Shown one piece after another: positions 33,374 to 41,725 of a DNA stretch of 64,000 nucleotides; positions within the stretch are counted from its first letter, which is position 1, and each line of letters starts with the position of its first letter. The notes below the pieces were generated by a model. The model did no database searches. It worked only from the letters and a program-made list of their open reading frames with translations, and was not told the DNA's origin. This DNA is from Saprospiraceae bacterium (GTDB lineage Bacteria > Bacteroidota > Bacteroidia > Chitinophagales > Saprospiraceae), in NCBI GenBank assembly GCA_028285085.1, contig JANQQI010000113.1, positions 62,001 through 126,000 on the forward strand, read 5' to 3'. The translations under genes and the position numbers were made by a program.

Positions 33374-34606
33374 ATGATGATGACTGTATTACGAAAGACG
33401 TCTTTATTATTGAGCCTGGCCTGTTTCAGCCTCTTACTCCATGCGCAAACCACCGATGAACTGGTGATCTATTATCCGCACGACGATTGTACCTCTATGG
33501 ATCAAAGTGGCAGTGGTTCCGAAGGTTTTGAGGTCGGGAGTTTTGCCTGCGTCTGTGGCGTCGGAGGTCAAGCTTACGAATTTAATGGCCTCGACAATGA
33601 GATCGCCGTATTGGGTAATACAGATCGCTATTTTGAGACGGATGATTTGACCGTTGCTTTATTTTTCAACCCGATCGGGACCAACGGCACCCAAGTGCTA
33701 GCAGCTAAGGGTGATGCTTGTAGCGACGAAAGCTACTTCTCATTGCGCTATACCGCGGCTTCCTTAATGATCACGGCTGAGCTGAGTGAAAATAGTAGCA
33801 AGCGGGTAGTTTTGAGCGGTACCGCCGATCCCAATAAATGCTGGCAGCACGCAGCTGTGGTCCGCGAAGGCTCCAATGTGCGCTTATATATCAACGGGCA
33901 ATTGGTCCAATCGGCCAGCACAGTATCGCGCATTGATTTGACCAGTAATAGCTCCCTCGAAATTTCGGGAGGACCGTGTATTGGCGTTACCGATTTCCGC
34001 TACCGAGGTCTGATGGACGAATTTCGCGTCTACGACCGTGCCCTCGAAGCGGATGAAGTCACCGAGCTATTTACCGTTTTTCAACCCACCAATATTATTA
34101 CTCCCGATACCACAATCTTCCTCGGCAATCAGATCGATTTGGAAGTCAACGCCACCTGTGCCGAAACCCTTGTTTGGGATCCCGATACGGATTTGGTACC
34201 CGGAACCGTGACCTTATTTGAACCTTCCGAGACGCAAACGTATCAGTTGACTTTCATCGACGAAGATCTGGGTTGTGCCTCTACAGATTCTATCCGAATC
34301 ACCGTCATCGATCCCGACAATTTGGATTGCCTGGAAGTGTTCATGCCGAATGCCTTCACGCCAAATAACGATGGCCGCAACGATACCTACGGCATTAGTA
34401 ACCCTTACGCCATTCAGGAATTAATCACCTTCGAAATTTTCGATCGCTGGGGCGGGCGGGTTTTTGCTACCGATAATCCCTTTGAACAGTGGGATGGCAC
34501 CATGCAAGGCGAAGCGGTAAATCCGGGGATCATGCTCTACAAAGTCCGCTATCTCTGCAATGGCGAAGAACTATCCGCCGTGGGAAGTGTAGTGATTATG
34601 CGCTAG
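33374..34606 (+). CDS. Secreted LamG/concanavalin-like protein with T9SS type B (gliding-associated) C-terminal domain
   Basis: 410 residues. Signal peptide at about 1-24 ('TSLLLSLACFSLLLHAQ'). A LamG-type jelly-roll domain (about 25-235) has 'AYEFNGLDNEIAVLGNTDRY', 'LRYTAASLMITAEL', 'WQHAAVVREGSNVRLYINGQ' and 'GLMDEFRVYDRALEADEV', the classical LamG ending. A short beta domain follows. The last ~90 residues form the type B sorting domain: 'NAFTPNNDGRNDTYGI', 'FEIFDRWGGRVF', 'WDGTMQGEAVNPGIMLYKV'. LamG domains bind glycans or proteins. Type B cargo are often linked with SprF-like proteins; no sprF neighbour is present. Exported to the surface or medium. Confidence 0.88.
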   Translation: MMMTVLRKTSLLLSLACFSLLLHAQTTDELVIYYPHDDCTSMDQSGSGSEGFEVGSFACVCGVGGQAYEFNGLDNEIAVLGNTDRYFETDDLTVALFFNPIGTNGTQVLAAKGDACSDESYFSLRYTAASLMITAELSENSSKRVVLSGTADPNKCWQHAAVVREGSNVRLYINGQLVQSASTVSRIDLTSNSSLEISGGPCIGVTDFRYRGLMDEFRVYDRALEADEVTELFTVFQPTNIITPDTTIFLGNQIDLEVNATCAETLVWDPDTDLVPGTVTLFEPSETQTYQLTFIDEDLGCASTDSIRITVIDPDNLDCLEVFMPNAFTPNNDGRNDTYGISNPYAIQELITFEIFDRWGGRVFATDNPFEQWDGTMQGEAVNPGIMLYKVRYLCNGEELSAVGSVVIMR

Positions 34607-34661
34607 ACTTTTTACGAATAGGTTCTGATCTGTTTCTAAAGCGAAATTCTAAAAAAAGGTC

Positions 34662-34669
34662 TACTTTTG
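34662..34669 (+). promoter_or_regulatory. -7 box (TACTTTTG) upstream of the DUF1573 lipoprotein
   Basis: TACTTTTG fits TAnnTTTG and ends 20 nt before the GTG at 34690, leaving a very short leader. This supports the GTG start, since an in-frame TAA (34684-34686) rules out any earlier one. Confidence 0.55.
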
Positions 34670-34689
34670 CAGGCAAAAGTGGATAACCG

Positions 34690-35307
34690 GTGGAGCAGTT
34701 TTTACCAATTAATTCTTCAAAACCTTTTTCAAGTATATTGATCCTACTCAGCATCTGTGGGTTGGGTGTAGTAGCTTGTCAAAACACAGCTGTCTCATCC
34801 GAAGAAGCCATTCAATCTAAAGATAGCACCATTCTCCAGTCATCAGCAATATTGACTTCCAGCGAAAGTATTACGGATACCACCTCAGCAACTACCGATA
34901 CCTTAGCCCAAGCCGCCCCCGATAGCATGGCGGTCCCCAAGCCAGTTAATAAAACGACTACACCGCCGAAGAAAAAAAAGAAGCGACCTCAACTAAGCTT
35001 TGATGATCCTGATTTTGATTTCGGAAAAATTATGGAAGGTGAGATTATAGAACACACTTTTCATTTTAAAAATACCGGGAAAGCAGATTTGGAAATACAG
35101 GATGTAAAAGTATCTTGTGGATGTACGGTTCCGAGCTTTCCTTTTTTGCCGATTGCACCGGGCGAAAGTAGTATCATTGAGATTACATTTAACAGCAAAG
35201 GTAAACTCGGAAAACAACGCCCCGCAATCACTGTTTATTCTAATGCCCGCCCCCGCAAACAATCATTACAATTAACGGGTATCGTTGATACCCCACGCGC
35301 CGACTAG
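34690..35307 (+). CDS. DUF1573 domain lipoprotein (GTG start)
   Basis: 205 residues. The first possible start after an in-frame stop is GTG at 34690. A lipoprotein signal ends at Cys30 ('LLSICGLGVVACQ'). A Ser/Thr-rich linker and a Pro/Lys patch ('PPKKKKKRP', about residues 95-103) precede a DUF1573 Ig-like domain (about 104-203): 'FDDPDFDFGKIMEGEIIEHT', 'FHFKNTGKADLEIQDVKVSC', 'GCTVPSFPFLPIAPGESS'. DUF1573 lipoproteins are abundant in Bacteroidota envelopes; their function is not established. The 'SCGCT' Cys pair is typical. It has a close -7 box of its own and is followed after 57 nt by a TPR-kinase gene. Confidence 0.82.
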   Translation: MEQFLPINSSKPFSSILILLSICGLGVVACQNTAVSSEEAIQSKDSTILQSSAILTSSESITDTTSATTDTLAQAAPDSMAVPKPVNKTTTPPKKKKKRPQLSFDDPDFDFGKIMEGEIIEHTFHFKNTGKADLEIQDVKVSCGCTVPSFPFLPIAPGESSIIEITFNSKGKLGKQRPAITVYSNARPRKQSLQLTGIVDTPRAD

Positions 35308-35364
35308 TTTCTCTTAGATTTGGAACAAAATTGGCAGCATTTAGCGTGAAGCGCACTAGATGAG

Positions 35365-37530
35365 ATGAGTACAGAGACTGACATTTTAGAATTGGCGTTG
35401 GAAAAAGCCAACTACTTGTTTACGATTCGCCAGCTCGATGAAGCTGAAGCGGCGGCTACTCGCATTTTACAAGATGCCGAAGGGCCTATTGTTCAGACCT
35501 GTCTCTTGCTCGCCCGGATTCATACTAAGCGAGGACAATTTGTAGGCCTGGCTGGTGAATTTGAAACAGCCAAACAGTTTTTGGATCGCGCCCAGGCGCA
35601 AATCAGTTCGGATGATGCTCCAATTATACACGTTCAATCCGCGATTATCCAAAGCGAATGGCTCCGGCAAACCCAGGCGTATCCAGAGGCGTTGAAAGCA
35701 GCGGAACTGGCTCTGGAGCTTGCCCAGTCGATTCAACATCTTCCCAGCCTTATCGATGCGTTTGCGATGCGCTGCCAAGCGCTGATTCGCCAAAATCGGC
35801 TCGATGAAGCTGAAGCAACGGCTCAAGCCGCTTTGGAAGCACTTGGTTCGGAGCCATCCGAAGCCCAACTAGCCGAAGTCTATTATCAATTTTGTCAAAT
35901 TCACATCAAGCGCCAAGCTTACGCGCGCCTGCTGGATTATAGCGAGCAATTGCTCGACATCAGTCGCCGACAAAATCATGTAGAGCTAGAGATTTCAGCC
36001 CTCAATAATCTCGCAATTTATTACGGCACCCTTTCGGATTATAAGTCAGCGATGCAGCACGCTTTGGAAGTGCTGGATAAAAGTAAAACGATTGGCTTTC
36101 GTCGCAGCATTGCCGAAAGCCAAATTAATATCGCCACGATCTACGCGTCTTTACTGAATTACAAAGAAGCCATCAAGCGCTATCAAACTGCGCTCGACGA
36201 ATATGATGATGTGTTGGATACCTTCCGCAAAACTATCGTGAATAATAACCTCGGTAATATCCATTATCATACTCAACAGAATGAAACGGCGATCCAGTAC
36301 TTTCGGAAAGCCTATGAAATGGCCGAAACGATCAACTATCAGGAGATGAAAATCCTGAGTCTGGCTCAGCATAGCCGGGTACTCGTCGCCCAAAAGCAAT
36401 TGCCAGAAGCACTGACGCTCGCACGCGAAGCGCAGACGCTGATCGAACCCCTCGGTGATGACGTCAACGGTAAGCAAATCAATCTGATCAACCTCAGCAA
36501 TATCCACTTCCTGCAAGGAGATGACGACCAGGCGATTCGTCTGGCCAGCCAGGGTATCGCCGCAGCGAAACGCATGAAGGACGATGAGCAGGAGATCAAA
36601 GGTTACGGCCTTCTTGCCCAAATTTATCGCCAGCAAGGCGACTTCGAGCAAGCCTTGCGTTATCAGGTCATTTTCTCCACTCGGCGAGAAGATTTTGCCC
36701 GCATTCAACGGAGTCGCCAAATCCTTGATCTCGAAATTCAATATACGATTCGGGAAAAGCAAAAAGAGATCGAACAGCTGACGCGGGAAAATGAATTTCA
36801 GGCCTTGCTGCTGGAACAGAGCGATCGCATTGCCCAGCAAAATGCCCAATTGATCCAAGCGAATGAAGAACTAAGGCAGTTTGCCTATGTGGCTTCACAT
36901 GATCTCAAAGAGCCACTGCGCATGATTGGAAGCTATACCCAATTGATCGAGCGACAGTTCAAAGATCAGATCGATGATAGTGTCGCGCCCTTTTTTGGCT
37001 TTGTGAGCGAAGGCGTCATTCGCATGAATAATCTGCTGGACGCCCTCCTCCGCTACGCTACGATTGGTAAAATGGAATCCAATCGAACGCAAGTCCAGCT
37101 GACCGATGCAGTGGATATTGCCATTATCAATCTTCGGGTATTGATTGAAGAGACCGGCGCTACTATCGAATGCGATACCTTGCCCGCAGTTCAGTCAGTT
37201 CAATCTATGCTGGTCCAACTTTTCCAAAATCTGATCAGCAATGCCATGAAATTTCGTAAACCGGAAGTTCAACCAGTGGTACATATCTCGGCAACTGAAT
37301 CCGAGACCGAATACACCATCCGGGTCAAAGACAATGGGATTGGCATCAATCCTGAATTTTGTGATCGCATCTTTGTGATTTTTCAACGTTTGCATACACG
37401 CGATCAATACGAAGGTACTGGTATCGGCCTGTCTATTTGCCAAAAAATTGTACAACGACTCGGTGGCCAAATTTGGGTAGAATCCCAGCTCGGCGAAGGG
37501 GCTACCTTTTGCTTCACTCTCCCCAAGTAA
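35365..37530 (+). CDS. Cytoplasmic TPR-containing sensor histidine kinase
   Basis: 721 residues without signal peptide or membrane segments. The N-terminal ~450 residues are TPR repeats ('LNNLAIYYGTLSDYKSAMQH', 'NNLGNIHYHTQQNETAIQYF', 'GLLAQIYRQQGDFEQALRYQ'). A coiled coil (about 453-500) leads to the HisKA domain with phospho-acceptor His512 in 'YVASHDLKEPLRMIGSY', then a HATPase domain: N box 'QNLISNAMKFRKPEVQ', 'RVKDNGIGINPEFCDRIF', and 'RDQYEGTGIGLSICQKIV'. It senses a cytoplasmic signal, probably a protein bound by the TPRs, and passes phosphate to an unlinked regulator, since no response regulator is adjacent. Confidence 0.9.
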   Translation: MSTETDILELALEKANYLFTIRQLDEAEAAATRILQDAEGPIVQTCLLLARIHTKRGQFVGLAGEFETAKQFLDRAQAQISSDDAPIIHVQSAIIQSEWLRQTQAYPEALKAAELALELAQSIQHLPSLIDAFAMRCQALIRQNRLDEAEATAQAALEALGSEPSEAQLAEVYYQFCQIHIKRQAYARLLDYSEQLLDISRRQNHVELEISALNNLAIYYGTLSDYKSAMQHALEVLDKSKTIGFRRSIAESQINIATIYASLLNYKEAIKRYQTALDEYDDVLDTFRKTIVNNNLGNIHYHTQQNETAIQYFRKAYEMAETINYQEMKILSLAQHSRVLVAQKQLPEALTLAREAQTLIEPLGDDVNGKQINLINLSNIHFLQGDDDQAIRLASQGIAAAKRMKDDEQEIKGYGLLAQIYRQQGDFEQALRYQVIFSTRREDFARIQRSRQILDLEIQYTIREKQKEIEQLTRENEFQALLLEQSDRIAQQNAQLIQANEELRQFAYVASHDLKEPLRMIGSYTQLIERQFKDQIDDSVAPFFGFVSEGVIRMNNLLDALLRYATIGKMESNRTQVQLTDAVDIAIINLRVLIEETGATIECDTLPAVQSVQSMLVQLFQNLISNAMKFRKPEVQPVVHISATESETEYTIRVKDNGIGINPEFCDRIFVIFQRLHTRDQYEGTGIGLSICQKIVQRLGGQIWVESQLGEGATFCFTLPK

Positions 37531-37689
37531 CTGGATATCTCCCATCTAAGATTAAACATCATCTAACGTCGTCGAGCGCGAGCTACTGCCGGTCGATGTG
37601 TTCTCCATTTTAAAATACTTCATTTATATTTTTATCAGACACGAATAAGAAAGTGTCACCCTTTTAGATCAAATATTATTTGAAATAGC

Positions 37690-38271
37690 ATGGAATTACA
37701 TACCCGACTAAGAAGTTTGCGCAAAAGTAAAAGCATTACCCAGGAAGAGCTATCAGAGATGACTGGCCTTTCGGTTCGTACGATCCAACGCATTGAGACC
37801 GGAGAAGTGAATCCCCGGGCTTACAGCTTGCGGCAATTAGCCAGTGCCCTTGGATTTGAGATCAATAGTTTGCCATCCCAGGTCTCAAGTTCTAACACCA
37901 CCCCATCCCATCAGACGCTTGCCCTCAGAGTAGCACAATGGTCTTTCGGCTTGGCCTTTTTAGCACCCTTCAATATTTTCATCCATCTACTGATTCGCTA
38001 TCGCTACCGCTCGCAATTACAATCCAATCCATTAGCTTTGCGCATCATCAGCTTTCAAGTTTTGTGGGTTTTATTACAACTCTTCTCGGTCTTTTTAACC
38101 CCTCTCCTATCCCATCTGATCATGGGACAAAGTATGTCCGGACAGTTTCCTATTCATCTACTGGTGTTTGTCTTTTTGAGTATCGTCAATGGCATTTTAA
38201 CTTTAAACCTTATTTCTAAAATCAATAATAAGGCGACAGATATTTTGTCAAGGATCCCTGTAATCCTTTGA
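37690..38271 (+). CDS. XRE-type HTH transcription regulator with C-terminal membrane segments
   Basis: 193 residues. Residues 5-60 form a Cro/CI-like helix-turn-helix ('LRSLRKSKSITQEELSEMTG', 'SVRTIQRIETGEVNPRAYSL'). After a Ser/Thr linker, three or four hydrophobic helices follow ('SFGLAFLAPFNIFIHLLI', 'QVLWVLLQLFSVFL', 'HLLVFVFLSIVNGILTLNLI'). The architecture, a DNA-binding domain tethered to the inner membrane, is common in Bacteroidota; the membrane part may sense lipids or a partner. It is directly upstream of a serine hydrolase gene (94 nt to the preferred start), which it may control. Target inferred from position only. Confidence 0.82.
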   Translation: MELHTRLRSLRKSKSITQEELSEMTGLSVRTIQRIETGEVNPRAYSLRQLASALGFEINSLPSQVSSSNTTPSHQTLALRVAQWSFGLAFLAPFNIFIHLLIRYRYRSQLQSNPLALRIISFQVLWVLLQLFSVFLTPLLSHLIMGQSMSGQFPIHLLVFVFLSIVNGILTLNLISKINNKATDILSRIPVIL

Positions 38272-38365
38272 TGATCAACAAATGACAGGTAGGTGACGGC
38301 CAAATGTCGTGTCGCCAGAGGCTGACTTCTAATACCTTGTGATGCTCATCAATATCACAAAACAC

Positions 38366-39973
38366 ATGAAGTCTATTTTCTATTGCCTCCTCTGGCTATC
38401 CCTTTTTAATAGTTGCCTACAAACACGAGAACTGCCGCGTGATACTACTAAACTCATGCAGCACTATCAGGATGATGGTGCCGATTTTTTGGGCAGCCCA
38501 CTTTCCGGTGCCTTCCTCGTCGCTAAGGATGATAGCTTAATTTACAAACAGGCGATCACCGGGCCGGGCCTAACCGGCGGGACAAACATTAGCTTTGATA
38601 GCAAATTCTATATCGGTTCGGTAAGCAAGCAATTTACCGCCTGCCTGATTTTATTGTTAGCTCAAGATGATAACCTGGACTTAAACGTCCCCATCTCACG
38701 CTATCTCCCTACCTTACCACCAGCAATGGGAGATCACATCACCATATATCATTTACTGTCTCATACCTCTGGCCTCCCCCATTACCCCGAGTTACTTAAG
38801 CACGGTTACACAGCCGAGCGTTTTTTTCAGCAAAAATTAACGGTGGCAGAATATGTCGCCTTGATTGGTAAGCTACGCTTGCAATCCCCGCCGGGGGCCG
38901 TCTGTACTTACAGCAGCTTTGGTTATGTTTTACTTGGGGCCATCATCGAAGCCGTAACCCAAAAGACTTACGCCGAAATCCTGGCGGAGCGAATCACTAA
39001 CCCCCTTGGATTAAAAAATACGGGCTACTCCGATGACTTACAAACCAATGGTGTCGTTAACGATTTGAGATATAATGAAGGCACCTTAATAAAATCATCC
39101 ACTTTTTCTGACGCCTCAAAACGAGAATTATCCACCGCCTACGCCACGGGTGGTATCTACTCCAGTCTGAACGATCTTTACCTTTGGTCAAAAGCCATTC
39201 GCAACCATCGTTTACTGGAAGCAAAATATCAAGATCTTATGTTTAGCCCGGTCAAAAACGGTGTTTGCTACGGCTGGTATCACAATCCGGAGCAATTTCT
39301 CCGTAAGGATCAAAACGTACAGCTTTATTATCATGGTGGCGGCATTATGAACTACCGAAGTGCCCTCGCCATGTATGAAGACGGGGTGACCATTATCTGT
39401 TTGTTCCATACGCTGCCCTTAAATAATAGCACTGCCTTTATTCATCAGCTGCATCTCTCGGCACTCGGCCAGAATCGCCCCGTTAAACACTTTATTCATC
39501 CAAGCCTACGCAATCTGCCGCACTTCAGAGAAGAAGGAGGACTGAACGGATTGGCACAATACCATCAAAAACTTTCCGAACGAGCAGGCCATCAAATCTA
39601 CCCCTCACCGGGCACTATGTCCAGAGTTATTGAAATGCATCTGGAGGAACCCAAAGCGGTCGAAGAGATTAAGAAATATGTGCGAAAACGGATGGAGGCA
39701 CTGCCCGAAATGCCTGAGTCGCTGATCAATAGTATGGGCTACGCATTTCTGCAACACAAACATTTTGAATTTGCAATTCGACTGTTTCAGGAGAATATCA
39801 ATCGCTACCCCCATTCATCCAATGTTTTCGACAGCCTCGGTGAAGCCTACGAAAAGGCTGGCCAACTAGACGCCGCAAAAGTAAATTACGCCAAAGCACT
39901 CCAAATAGCCATCGAGCAAAATGATGCAAACAAAGTGCTGTATCAGAAAAATTTAGAGCGTGTAACACAATGA
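38366..39973 (+). CDS. Serine hydrolase lipoprotein (beta-lactamase/esterase family) with TPR-like tail
   Basis: 535 residues from the ATG at 38366, which yields a lipoprotein signal with Cys17 ('LLWLSLFNSC'); a start at 38339 adds nine non-signal residues. The class C beta-lactamase-type fold has the catalytic SxxK at Ser85-Lys88 ('YIGSVSKQFT'), 'YHLLSHTSGLPHYPELL', the second motif as 'CTYSSFGYVLLGAI' (YSS where YxN is usual) and 'YHGGGIMNYRSALAMYED' for the third. Such proteins are mostly esterases or peptidases rather than resistance enzymes. The last ~60 residues look like a TPR pair ('YAFLQHKHFEFAIRLFQENI', 'FDSLGEAYEKAGQLDAAKVN'). It faces the periplasm or surface. Follows the XRE-membrane regulator. 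Substrate unknown. Confidence 0.85.
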   Translation: MKSIFYCLLWLSLFNSCLQTRELPRDTTKLMQHYQDDGADFLGSPLSGAFLVAKDDSLIYKQAITGPGLTGGTNISFDSKFYIGSVSKQFTACLILLLAQDDNLDLNVPISRYLPTLPPAMGDHITIYHLLSHTSGLPHYPELLKHGYTAERFFQQKLTVAEYVALIGKLRLQSPPGAVCTYSSFGYVLLGAIIEAVTQKTYAEILAERITNPLGLKNTGYSDDLQTNGVVNDLRYNEGTLIKSSTFSDASKRELSTAYATGGIYSSLNDLYLWSKAIRNHRLLEAKYQDLMFSPVKNGVCYGWYHNPEQFLRKDQNVQLYYHGGGIMNYRSALAMYEDGVTIICLFHTLPLNNSTAFIHQLHLSALGQNRPVKHFIHPSLRNLPHFREEGGLNGLAQYHQKLSERAGHQIYPSPGTMSRVIEMHLEEPKAVEEIKKYVRKRMEALPEMPESLINSMGYAFLQHKHFEFAIRLFQENINRYPHSSNVFDSLGEAYEKAGQLDAAKVNYAKALQIAIEQNDANKVLYQKNLERVTQ

Positions 39974-40075
39974 ATTATTTTCAATTTAGCAATATTCTTC
40001 ACCCTTATCCCCCACAATTCTCGCATATTACTATCCTCTTCCGGCCCCTTCTTAATCATCAAATATGCTTATCGC

Positions 40076-40831
40076 ATGAAAAATATAAAATTAAGCGCTT
40101 TGCTCTTTTGTCTGATCTTGTTCAGCAGTGCCTACGCACAGCGTTATGACTTTGACGATCAGGTCCAGCTAAAAGACTGGAAGCGGTTTTATCAGGCTGA
40201 GGGTTGGCCGGACATGATGCAATCTATTGCCATCAAAGACGGGATGCTCTACCTTGAGCCTTACACCTCGGGTTGGTACGCCGACTATCACGCCCCTTTC
40301 CTATTTCGTGAAGTCACCGGTGATTTCACGGTGCATACTCGATTGCTCATTAGTGGTCGAAAGACCAAAATGCCCCAAACAACCTGGTCTTTGGCTGGCA
40401 TCATGGTACGTGCTCCACGAAACATCACTGCTGAACAGTGGACGGCTCGGGGCGAAGATTGGTTATTTTTGACTACTGGTCTAGCCGACCGACTCGATCA
40501 GCCGGTATTTGAGACCAAAACAACTGTCAAAAGTAAGTCTCGACTCAAGCTCTACCCCAACCGCCTTGAATGGGTAGAATTGAAGGTCGCTCGCAAAGGT
40601 GCTATTTTCACCCTTTGGTATAAGTACGACAGGGAGGACTGGCAAAAAATCGAGACCTTCGAACGGCCAGACCTCCCGGCCACTTTACAAGTGGGACTCA
40701 ATGCTTACACCGATTTTTATTCCGCCGATAAAGCCTTGATGCAAGATGTGTATCGCTACAATCAGACGGTCGTCACCTACGGCAAGCCCGATTTGAAGGT
40801 ATCTGTTGATTTCATCAATATCAATCAATAA
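40076..40831 (+). CDS. Secreted DUF1349 (concanavalin-like) protein
   Basis: 251 residues. Signal peptide about 1-21 ('LSALLFCLILFSSAYAQ'). The rest forms one concanavalin-type sandwich of the DUF1349/YesU kind: 'YADYHAPFLFREVTGDFTVH', 'AGIMVRAPRNI', 'LKLYPNRLEWVELKVARKGA', 'FTLWYKYDREDWQKIETFE' and 'LQVGLNAYTDF'. Domains of this shape often bind or hydrolyse carbohydrates; no catalytic residues can be assigned. No sorting domain, so likely periplasmic. Converges with the next gene across a 5-bp gap. Confidence 0.8.
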   Translation: MKNIKLSALLFCLILFSSAYAQRYDFDDQVQLKDWKRFYQAEGWPDMMQSIAIKDGMLYLEPYTSGWYADYHAPFLFREVTGDFTVHTRLLISGRKTKMPQTTWSLAGIMVRAPRNITAEQWTARGEDWLFLTTGLADRLDQPVFETKTTVKSKSRLKLYPNRLEWVELKVARKGAIFTLWYKYDREDWQKIETFERPDLPATLQVGLNAYTDFYSADKALMQDVYRYNQTVVTYGKPDLKVSVDFININQ

Positions 40832-40836
40832 GATTT

Positions 40837-41559
40837 TTATTCACCTAGCAAACGATATTCGCCGACTTGCAAAGAGGGTAATCCCAAATCTGCCCGCGCT
40901 TTATTAGCACTTTCCAGGTCGGCGATCTGCGGTGGTAAAATCGATTTCGTTTTAGCATCAAACTGTTGATTTGTGCCATATAGCTGTGGTTCTTGCAAGA
41001 TTTTCACCTTGATATTATCGTAAAAAGACGCATAGGCCCTGGCCGGCATGCGCCCAGCGATTACTTCCTTTTTGAGCAAGCTCCCGTAATCAAGCAAAAA
41101 GGTCCGTACATCCCAGTGGCCGGGTGGATGCACTAAGAGGAGCGATTGGACATAGTTACATTCCTCGACAACCGATTCGGGGATCCAACCGTAAGTTTCA
41201 AAAACACCGCGCAGAATAAAATGATTAGCCAAATCCAAGCCGTGCTGAAGTCGCCAAAGGGAATCGACAGTGGCTTTAGGTAGCTCTAAATTCAATGACT
41301 TTTCGTATTTGATACCTTCCAGAATACCATGCGTATTGTAAACCGAATCGATCTGAGCGGCAATAGTCTCGTCGAGGGTCCCTTTCGAGATGTAATTACG
41401 GTATAGCTGATCATCAACGGCAATTTTCTGAAAGACCTCTTGAATATAGACTTGCTCTTGTGGTGTGATTTTCTTTTTGAGAATAATATCCTGTCCGAAA
41501 GTCCACTGACCTTGCAGGGTCAAAAGTAAAATGATAGAGGTTTTAATAAAAAAATTCAT
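40837..41559 (-). CDS. Secreted DUF6624-like protein
   Basis: 240 residues from the ATG at 41559, immediately before a signal-like helix ('MNFFIKTSIILLLTLQGQWT'); earlier ATGs at 41565 and 41631 are possible. The body is helical. 'DDQLYRNYI', 'VFETYGWIPESVVEE', 'LLLVHPPGHWDVRTFLLDY' and 'ARAYASFYDNIKVKILQEPQ' with 'LYGTNQ' match the pattern I recall for DUF6624, a family of unknown function. Here the usual His in the 'QH' motif seems replaced by 'VHPPGHWD'. No sorting domain or enzyme motif. It is divergent from the two-component system at 41726. Confidence 0.65.
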   Translation of the reverse strand: MNFFIKTSIILLLTLQGQWTFGQDIILKKKITPQEQVYIQEVFQKIAVDDQLYRNYISKGTLDETIAAQIDSVYNTHGILEGIKYEKSLNLELPKATVDSLWRLQHGLDLANHFILRGVFETYGWIPESVVEECNYVQSLLLVHPPGHWDVRTFLLDYGSLLKKEVIAGRMPARAYASFYDNIKVKILQEPQLYGTNQQFDAKTKSILPPQIADLESANKARADLGLPSLQVGEYRLLGE

Positions 41560-41713
41560 TTGCATGCCTTTTTGAGATGAAGAATATGAGGTTGCTGACA
41601 AAGTAAAAGCATCTACAAATTTTATTTGCACAAGGAAATTTGAAGGGAGACCAATGAAAAACGAAAAAGCTTAATGAAAACTTAAGCGACACCCAAGAAG
41701 CCTTAATTCCACC

Positions 41714-41721
41714 TATATTTG
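41714..41721 (+). promoter_or_regulatory. -7 box (TATATTTG) abutting the histidine kinase start
   Basis: TATATTTG fits the -7 consensus but ends only 4 nt before the ATG at 41726. If functional, the transcript would be nearly leaderless, because the first membrane helix begins too close to this ATG for a later start. Confidence 0.4.
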
Positions 41722-41725
41722 GAAT

